NCBI RefSeq assembly: GCF_937616625.2 | Contig: NC_065574.1 | Location: 24,988,501 to 25,052,500, forward strand | DNA from: Mercurialis annua | Lineage: Eukaryota; Streptophyta; Magnoliopsida; Malpighiales; Euphorbiaceae | Length of the DNA stretch: 64,000 nucleotides | Reading direction: 5' to 3' | Part shown: piece by piece, positions 56,640-64,000 of the stretch | How positions within the stretch are numbered: the stretch's first letter is position 1 | How the letters are laid out: every line of letters starts with the position of its first letter | Notes under the pieces: model-generated | Told to the model about the DNA's origin: nothing | Database searches by the model: none | What the model saw: the letters and a program-made list of their open reading frames with translations, nothing else | Program-made: the position numbers and the translations under genes

Positions 56640-59600
56640 AATTTGGGTTCGACTTGGGTCACCCAAATTTAGAAGTTGAGCTTGGTAGTTGTAATGACTT
56701 GGCTAGCTCGATAATTTTACTGTCTGAGATACTTGGGTATCCGTTTCAAAGCAACTGATTAATAAGAAGAGATTTTTACAAAATGTGATTTTGTTTTAAC
56801 CTTGGGGCTCAGCAAAATTTGGAAGTTTTCGTATTTGTTTTTAATTTTATTTTGAAGCGTACTATTAGGACGATATAATTACATGGTAAATTTGTAATGA
56901 GATTTCAAGGAAATGTTGTGGCATATCCTGATTTGTTTTAAGAATGCTTGAGTTAATTGTGTTCAATGGCATGGTTTCGTGGTTTACGATTTTCAGATTT
57001 GTTATCTTGTGAACATTATTGTGTTTTATAACTCGCTTGTCTGTTGGACTAAGTTGATTGTTTTAGTTTTGTCTCTTCGTGCGGTGTAGCACGTGAGATG
57101 ATCTAATCATGTAGTTATGGTTGCCTTACCTCGATGTATAGTTTTGACATTTGAGTAAGATCTTCCTTTAGATCTTGTTTCCCTTTTGTTCGGTTTTGGG
57201 TTGCGCGGGGCTTTGCTGTTTCTGTTTCGTGGATCAAAACCTTTGGGTTTCGATATCGAGGAATACGAGGGAAGTACTTCCTTCGGATTGGCTGATGATA
57301 TCTGATTATCCTAGATCGGATATTGAAAACTCTGAACCGCGAAGATAGATCGGTGTATTAATGCACTGGTGTTTCCATCAAGTCTGATGATGCGATGCGG
57401 GAGCTAGCGGTTAATTTGGTAGGAACATTTTGATGTGTTAGTTCTTTGGGAATAAGTTTCAACTAGGGTTTAGGGTAGTTTGATATTTATGCGAAAGAGT
57501 TGTAACGGAATTTTAGGTTGAATTGTTTTATAGCATCAAATGTTGCTAGGTTGCAAGGAATTTTGAGAAATATTTTGAGATTATCGAGTGCACATCTCAC
57601 AGAGTGTAACGTCTAGCAAATGTTTTATTAAGAAATGGATTTCAAAGATTGATTTGCTGAAATATTTGAAATATTTTCAACACGTAATTGTGCCCAGACA
57701 TATCATGAACATGCGTGTTGAATGTCACGAATAGGGTTGCATTGAACACAGAGTATGTTCACTAAACTATAAGATAAATTAATAATTAATACATGCACAA
57801 TAGTACATGCATCATGTGCATAGAAATTATTAGGGTTGGATGCAACTCTTTGGGGATGAGAGATGTCATCACCCTGGCGCACAATTATGTAAAATAGATT
57901 TTATGGACAAAGTGTTTTTAGAAAGATGTTTTGGAACAAACTCGCGAGTCCCTTTGGGGTTAATGTATTTATAAAGTTGTGGAATTTCAAATGATGTTGA
58001 AACTGTTACCGAAAGGTAGCTAGACAAATACTCTGTGATGATGATGATGGTTATTGAGTGTTTATGTCGTGAGATAATGGTATGTAGAATCAGAATCTGT
58101 GGTTATGAGTAAGAATGATTTTGAGGTTGCGCTCGAGACATAGTTGTGCCAAGTGCGGTTTATGGTTAGAGTCGGATTAGGAAGAGTTCATGATAATTAC
58201 CGATTCGTGATTTAAGGATTTGTAAATCAAGGATATTGGTTATGCTCATGTGTGTGTATACACTGTATTTTCAAAAAAGAAACCTTATCTTTTTAGATTG
58301 AAATTGTCCAAAGTATTTTGGTGTACTGATATAAAGGTATGTTTATAAACAAGAGATTTACATTGCTGATTTTAATTTTTTGAGGAAAGGGAGAATTTTT
58401 GTCAAAATTGATTCAAAAGGAATAATAAATTTTTCGTTAGAGCGATTCCTTCAATTTTGTTTGTTTGAGAAAATTTAGAAGCGACTTAAAGTCTTGGGAT
58501 GTTTGAAACATCAATGTGTATTTTGAATACGGAAAATTCTACCACAGTTGGCTTTTAAAGTATAAATTATTTAAAAGTTTTTAACAAGTTTGAATTAAAA
58601 AGAACATAAATTTGTCAATTGAACTGTTTTATAGATTTGCAAATGTATTGGAAAGTAAGAGGAAATTTCGGATTTAAATGTGGAGGTCTTGAAAATTTTT
58701 CAAGGGTTTGCAAAACCGATGATTTTTCAACGGTAAAGATATTTCGATTTCGAATGAAAAGGAGGTGTAAGACGTAGAGTCTTTTAAACAAAGTGAAATT
58801 TTTTTGTATATAAAATATTTGATATTAAAAGATTTTAGACCCACAGGAGTTGGTTTTAAGCATAACTAACAATCTGATCGTATTGATCTCTCGTTGTATA
58901 CGAGGCTGTAGTCAATTGATTGAATAATTTTGAGGATTTGAATTCGATTTGGTTATATGAGGTAGTTGATTTAAAAATCGATTTTTGTTATAGAGGGTAT
59001 TATCGTAATGATGAATATCGTTGGGTCAGTTGTTGAACCCTTGGTAAGGGCGACAAAATTTTAGGTTATGTATTTAAGTGAGATGCAGTCAATGTTCAGT
59101 GTAGTCATGACATTATGTTTCTAAGTGATTGGAGAAATCATTTTGATGGATATTGTTTATCATTGATGTAGAAATTTTTGTTATCATGAGAGAGGTTCGC
59201 TTTTCTTTGGATTGCGATATGAGTTTTTGTGTTTAATGATTCACAAGTTAATGGTATTATCGAGTTGGTACTAATCGTTAGGACTAGATGGTTATTATAA
59301 TGTTTGTTGTGGAAATCGAAATACTATCTGAAGTTTATTAGGTTTTGTTATCGATTATTTTGATGTCGAGATGTTATAAGCAGAAGTAAGAAATCGTTTT
59401 AGAACGACAGATTTATCAGCTATGTTTGCAGTATCCTTGTTTTGTTTGAGGTTAAAGAGTTGGAATTATAAGAACTATAGTCGAGCTTAGTGCTCGATCT
59501 TGTATTTGATATTGAGGATTTTTTTTAATAGTTGAGTTTCGAGCTGGCTTTATAAGCCACTCCGGTATAGAGGAATTGTGTCTATCACTTGAATAATTGG

Positions 59601-60169
59601 GTTATTGTTAGTTGGAGCATCTAATTGATAGAAACAGAATTTGGTACATATGTGTGTTGTGATCGCTTATATTGCGAACCAGTGTCAGTTTTGAGATTCG
59701 AGATTCGTTATTTTTTTTATCCTGAGTATATCAGCTGAGTATTGTGTAATAGAGTTTGTTTTATCTTAGTTGATCTCACTTAGAGTTTCGTTATCGTTTA
59801 TGCCTAGTAGAAGTTAGTGTCGATGCTTTAGTGATCATCTGAGATTGTTCAGTTATACAATTGGTGGTTTTGGAGTTGTTTTGAGGGACAACCTGTTGAG
59901 TTTTGCTTACGCGAGTGCGTATGCCGTTGGGCATGGAATATCATGAACTACAGTGGGTTGGTTTCTTGATTTTGAACTGTTCTTTAATGACAGAGGTCGT
60001 TTGCAGTTTCGTTGTCTTTGTTGTCCTCGTTTACGTCGGGTATCTCGTGGATGCGCTTTATTGTCGGCTTTGTACATCTTGTTCAACTAGACATGTAACT
60101 TTATGTTATGTGGCACGTCGATGGTTTTGTTTTAAATTCGAGGACGAATTTTTTATTAGCTGGGAAGAA
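56640..60169 (+). pseudogene. Decayed interior of Tekay-3
   Basis: It starts with a small LTR-like piece (gacttgggtcaccc, gcttggtag; 56645-56710) of uncertain source. The rest shows no long frame. Near 59880-59930 the bases gacaacctgttgag and acgcgagtgcgta match the chromodomain region of Tekay-1 and Tekay-2, and aaattcgaggacgaattttt (60133 on) matches the segment before their purine tract. It is therefore probably the heavily mutated gag-pol region of the element whose 3' LTR follows. Between 56760 and 59870 I can assign nothing. Confidence 0.5.
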
Positions 60170-63100
60170 TGTAATATCCCGTATAATTTTTAATAATTTC
60201 GGACGAACTTCCGGTGGTGTTTCGATGTTAAACTAAGTTTTGGTAGTTCGTTTCGTGTTGGTTAGAGGCTGGGTTATTTATTTTTAGGCCCAAATAAACC
60301 GAACCATCACTTCGGCCCAAGGGAATTGGCCTTAAGCCAATTCCCGTTTGATTCAACACAGGTCTCGAACGAGACCTGTGTTGAAAATCACTATTCTCGT
60401 TCGAGAACTTAGTTCTAGAACGAGAACAAGTGAATTTTACCTTGTTCTCGTTCGAGAACTTAGTTCTCAAACGAGAACAAGAAGATTTTTGCTGGTTTCG
60501 TACGAGATCAGCTATAGGCAGCGGGGAGGGGCTTTTTGGGCATCGTTTTCTCTATTTTTGAATCCCTTAAATACGTAACATTCAACCCAAATCTATTCTC
60601 CATACTACAAGCAAACCCTAGCCTCCATTATCTTGTTGTTTCGCTGAGAATTCGCTGATTAAATCCCTCTCAAAGTTTCAGAAAAACTTCGGTATGTATA
60701 ATCTAAGAATTTCAGTTTTAGCCTTTGAACATAAGTACGTATTTTTGATCGTTCTCTCTCGTTTTTAGATCGAAATTGGAACCGTTTGTTTCCAGACGTT
60801 CTAGACTCATGTACCTTCGTTTCCCCACCTCGTTTTCGTTGAACGGTACGCTATCGATCTCGTTTCAATCGCCGCCGTTTTATCGTATTTATACGCTATT
60901 AAGACTCTGTTCATTTGTTTAACTTTCTGCCGATTTCTGAGATTGTCGAGGCATGATCATTCCTATGTTAGGTCTTAACCTTACGTTCAAATCTGTACCA
61001 CTCCACCTCTGGATTATCAAGCTCGTGTTTCTTCGATAACGGTACGTCCAAATCCTTCTTTTTTCACCGTTTGGAATACATGTTGCTGCCAATCCTTTTA
61101 AGTTGCTACTGACAATTACTTGCAATCTTGTTATGAATGTTATAGTTAATAATTGGTGTAAGTTTGTGATTGCAATCTTGTTATGAATAAGTTTGTGATC
61201 GTTTAGTCGACGTTTTGATTTCGCAATGTTCATGTTACATTGCTGCCGGTTCTTTGTTCTCTTTACTGCTATCGGCTCATGTTTGTTGTATCATGGATCT
61301 CCTTGTTGTGTTGCTTACGGATGCGACACAGTTTCGTTGTTAAAAGTGTTAGACTCGGTTGCCATGGATGTGTTCTATTCCTTGTTCATAGGTTATGATT
61401 AATAGCTTTATAATGTTAATTGAATGAGATGGTTTAGATGGCAGAAGGTTTGAGTTAGAAGATGGTTTATTTGCCAAAGTGGTTACTGAAGTTGTTTAGT
61501 TAATCAATTGAACTATAGTTATTTGTTTTTAACTTTTGATTTTCGTTTTGACAATAAACCGACAAAATAGGAAACAATATTATTTTATAACCTAAATTAA
61601 TATAATTACTCGGGTAATTATATCTAATTTTAATTGAAGTGTCATTTTGGGCTAATTCACGATTTAGCCCCTAAAGTTTCTAAAAAAAACTTATTTGTTT
61701 AAGTTGTTGGTTACAACTTTATAGTTCATTTGAATTATAATAACTATATTTAATTTCGAATATAAATTTGGTATGAAATTGGCTAAATTACAATTTAATC
61801 CTTGAACGTTCTTATAACTTATTTAAGTAAGTTTTTGGTTAGTAACTTTATATTTTGTTTTTATTATAAACAAAAGTAATTAATTTGATTTCGTATATCA
61901 AATTGGCCAAAGTACAGTTTAGTCCCTAATTGGCTAAAGTTCAGTTTAGTCCCTAAATTTTTTTAAACTTGATTTAGTTAAGTTTTTGATTTGTAACTTG
62001 GGTTACTTAAAGTTAAAGCTATTGGGTTCTGTTTTAAAAAATTGATTTATTATTTTATCAAAGTTGATCCTACAATTATAAACTCTGGTTTATATTTTGA
62101 TAAAATACGTTGATTCTACAATTATAAAATCTGGTTTATATTTTGATAAAATACTTTGGGTCGGGTTAGACTTGGATCACCTGACATGTGAGGTAGCTTG
62201 GTAGTTATTGGTAACTCGGCTAACCCAATATTTGATGAAATGGATTTAAGTTATTATTTATTTATTATTTAAGTAATATTTTCCGGAACGGATTTTAAAG
62301 CGGAAAACCCAATAGACTTTGCTTAATTATTTGAGTATTGTGTTACTCGATGTGATTCATTTTGACTCGGGTCATTACGTGATTAATTGCTCATTCTATT
62401 CTTGCTACGTTTATGCTTGACTCGGTATTGTGCTAGTCCTATGTGGTGTCTAGTATTCTTAGAGTTAGGGGTTGATTGGAGTTTAACTTATATATTGTTT
62501 TAGACCCGTCGAATGCTCGTGCTTCGGAGTCTACGCAGGGTTAGCTGTTTGCCAAGATTCACGTGGATAAGCAAGCAGTGAGTTTGTAGTGCTATTTACC
62601 GCTTTATTAAGTACCGCTATTTATTTTAATATTATAAATGCTTTTGAACTGTTTTTACGGATTATGGATCTGGATTGAAACGAGCTACTCGATAGGCTTG
62701 TATCGAGACTGTGTGCACCGGTGAGTACTCTGGGAAACGGCAGAATTAAGTCTTGCTTATGCTGGTATATATTTATGACGAGGATTTGTTCATGTCCACT
62801 CTGGGTTTATCAGTATGATATGTCATACTTACGCTGGGATCATTTCAATACTGTTTTCCATAATCATATTATAGTAGTATAAAATGTTTTGATTTAAGGG
62901 TTTTAAACTTAATAAATGTAAATAGTATTGCGAACTCATCTCAGTATATCTGACCCCGTTGTTTTTCCAAATTTTCCAGGTTTATGATTTAAAAGCTGGT
63001 CCACTCCGATCCTTTTATTCTTCGGAGGTTTATTTTATTTTAAGTAAATTCTCAAACTGATTTTTATTCTTTGACCGCAGTAGTAGACTAGAAGACCATA

Positions 63101-63323
63101 TTATATTAGATGTTTGTCAGATTGGTCTGACTGGCTTTATTTTATGCCTTGACATACTTATTTGTTTAACTCTGGTTATTTATTAATTAATGTAAGTAAT
63201 TACATTTAAGTTGTTATATTATCTTGTATGTTTGATTTTTATCCGCAAGGCTTGCTACGGGTTTTGGTACATCCATACCCATACCCTAGCGCCGGTCGCG
63301 ATCCATGAAATTGGGTCGTGACA
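60170..63323 (+). repeat. Tekay-3 3' LTR
   Basis: From TGTAATATCCCG, preceded by a weak purine tract tgggaagaa, to GGGTCGTGACA, 3,154 bp. The first part resembles Tekay-2 (palindromes of TCTCG..CGAGA type, the aattggctaaagt repeat). From about 62456 it resembles Tekay-1 (gacccgtcgaatgctcgtgc, cgagctactcgataggcttg), and the last bases equal the Tekay-1 end. It is followed by cggat (63324-63328), a possible target duplication whose partner is not in the window. Confidence 0.88.
60321..60481. promoter_or_regulatory. Palindrome cluster in Tekay-3 U3
   Basis: Perfect stems: 10 bp at 60321-60330/60336-60345; 16 bp with a 2-base loop at 60352-60385; 6 bp at 60394-60407; 12 bp at 60441-60452/60470-60481. 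The repeated word is TTCTCG plus two bases plus CGAGAA. It has the same relative place as the clusters in the other two LTR types, with other sequence. Confidence 0.78.
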
Positions 63324-64000
63324 CGGATTTAGTAAAAGTGAGAAAGAAAGGAAAAAGATGAAGTAATCTTAAATCTCAGGAATGACGCAAGCGTTGCGAC
63401 AAGAGCTATAGGATCAACTTCAATTTTCTTAAATAAACATAAGTAGTACTTAAACATGATTTTTGTACTTACCCAATATATATAGGAATATCATATCCGA
63501 ATTTGTATGACAAATTTGGTAGTTGATTTTCTATTTACAAAGGATGTTTGTAGTATTATGTTAGATACTACGGAGTTGGGTGTGGATATGTACAAATTGG
63601 TCTTTATTATTTGATTAAAGATGTTTTTAAAATTAATACCATAAGTAATCAAATCTCTAAACAATTTTGGGACTTATGATTAGGACATATTACAAAAGAT
63701 AGACTTAACAAGTTAGATAGGATGGGAATCTTAAGCAATCAAGATTTTGCATCGCTTCTGACATATGAGTCGTATCTTAAAGGCAAAATGACCTGATCAT
63801 TCTTTGTGGTACAAAGTGGTACAGCCAAGGCCGTTTAAGAGATCATATATAGTGATGTATATGGCATGTTTATAGAAACAGACCAAGGTAGATACTTATA
63901 CTTCATTTTCTACATCGATGATTTATCACGATATAGTTAAGTTTGTCTTATGAAGAACAAACATGAAAATTTTGAAATGTTCAAATGACTTCAAGAATGA
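63324..64000 (+). pseudogene. Copia internal fragment, plus strand (GAG-pre-integrase / integrase)
   Basis: The sequence is largely the reverse complement of 53050-53740, so it is the same Copia family in the opposite orientation. Broken translations include LDRMGILSNQDFASLLTYES, YLKGKMT and YLYFIFYIDDLSRYS, the GAG-pre-integrase and integrase start. Stops interrupt it. It is the flank into which Tekay-3 inserted, and it runs off the window. Confidence 0.82.

Noticed and set aside
56561..56758. 65-codon open frame across the end of Copia LTR copy 2
   Set aside because: It crosses a rearrangement junction between two unrelated repeats, so it is accidental.
60228..60578. Overlapping open frames with repeated RSRTxF or RTRTS words
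   Set aside because: They arise from the palindrome cluster in the Tekay-3 LTR, where repeated TTCTCG and CGAGAA words translate into repetitive peptides.

Overview
This is repeat-dominated heterochromatin from a flowering plant nuclear genome. I see no intact host gene, no rRNA or tRNA gene and no CRISPR array. The plant origin follows from the families present: chromodomain-bearing Ty3/gypsy elements primed by initiator tRNA-Met, a Tat-lineage Ty3/gypsy element with two RNase H domains and an antisense plant-mobile-domain gene, a long-LTR Copia family, Helitrons and MITE-like inverted repeats. A dicot is likely but I cannot name the species.

Layout. (1) 1-3190 and 13935-15327 are one satellite array with a 59-bp unit; an unrelated 98-bp tandem repeat sits inside it (about 485-1020). 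(2) Tekay-1 (3196-13934) is a complete but broken chromovirus inserted in the satellite, flanked by the duplication gcgat/gtgat. (3) Tekay-2 starts at 15328, also in the satellite. Its internal region is well preserved, but its 3' LTR stops at 25320 and resumes at 48417. (4) The 23.1-kb interruption (25321-48416) fits a minus-strand Helitron at an A|T target. It carries gene fragments (one clearly O-methyltransferase-like), a smaller Helitron (29813-31704), two inverted-repeat elements, diverged tandem duplications, and a Tat element (33178-45003; 485-bp LTRs; target duplication aactc) that landed in the O-methyltransferase fragment. (5) The resumed Tekay-2 LTR is cut again at 48740 by a minus-strand Copia element (LTR 48740-50667, decayed internal region to about 54960). 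A second block made of Tekay LTR plus truncated Copia LTR follows at 55003-56638 behind a complex junction. (6) 56640-60169 is a decayed retroelement interior ending in the LTR of a third Tekay-like element (60170-63323), which sits in another Copia copy, this time on the plus strand (63324-64000).

Inferred order of events: satellite; Tekay-1 and Tekay-2 insertion; Helitron insertion into the Tekay-2 3' LTR; Tat insertion into the Helitron. The Copia insertion came after Tekay-2, but its order relative to the Helitron cannot be told. The Tat LTRs differ at only about seven sites by eye, so it is among the younger insertions.

The most interesting item is the antisense gene of the Tat element (40892-44101, minus strand). 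Two short introns with proper GT/AG borders and matching phases join three exons into a 1,024-codon frame with one premature stop. It encodes an N-terminal plant mobile domain, a lysine-rich middle and a C-terminal coiled coil. The second is a set of long near-perfect palindromes at the same place in the U3 of all three Tekay-like LTR types, built from different sequences in each.
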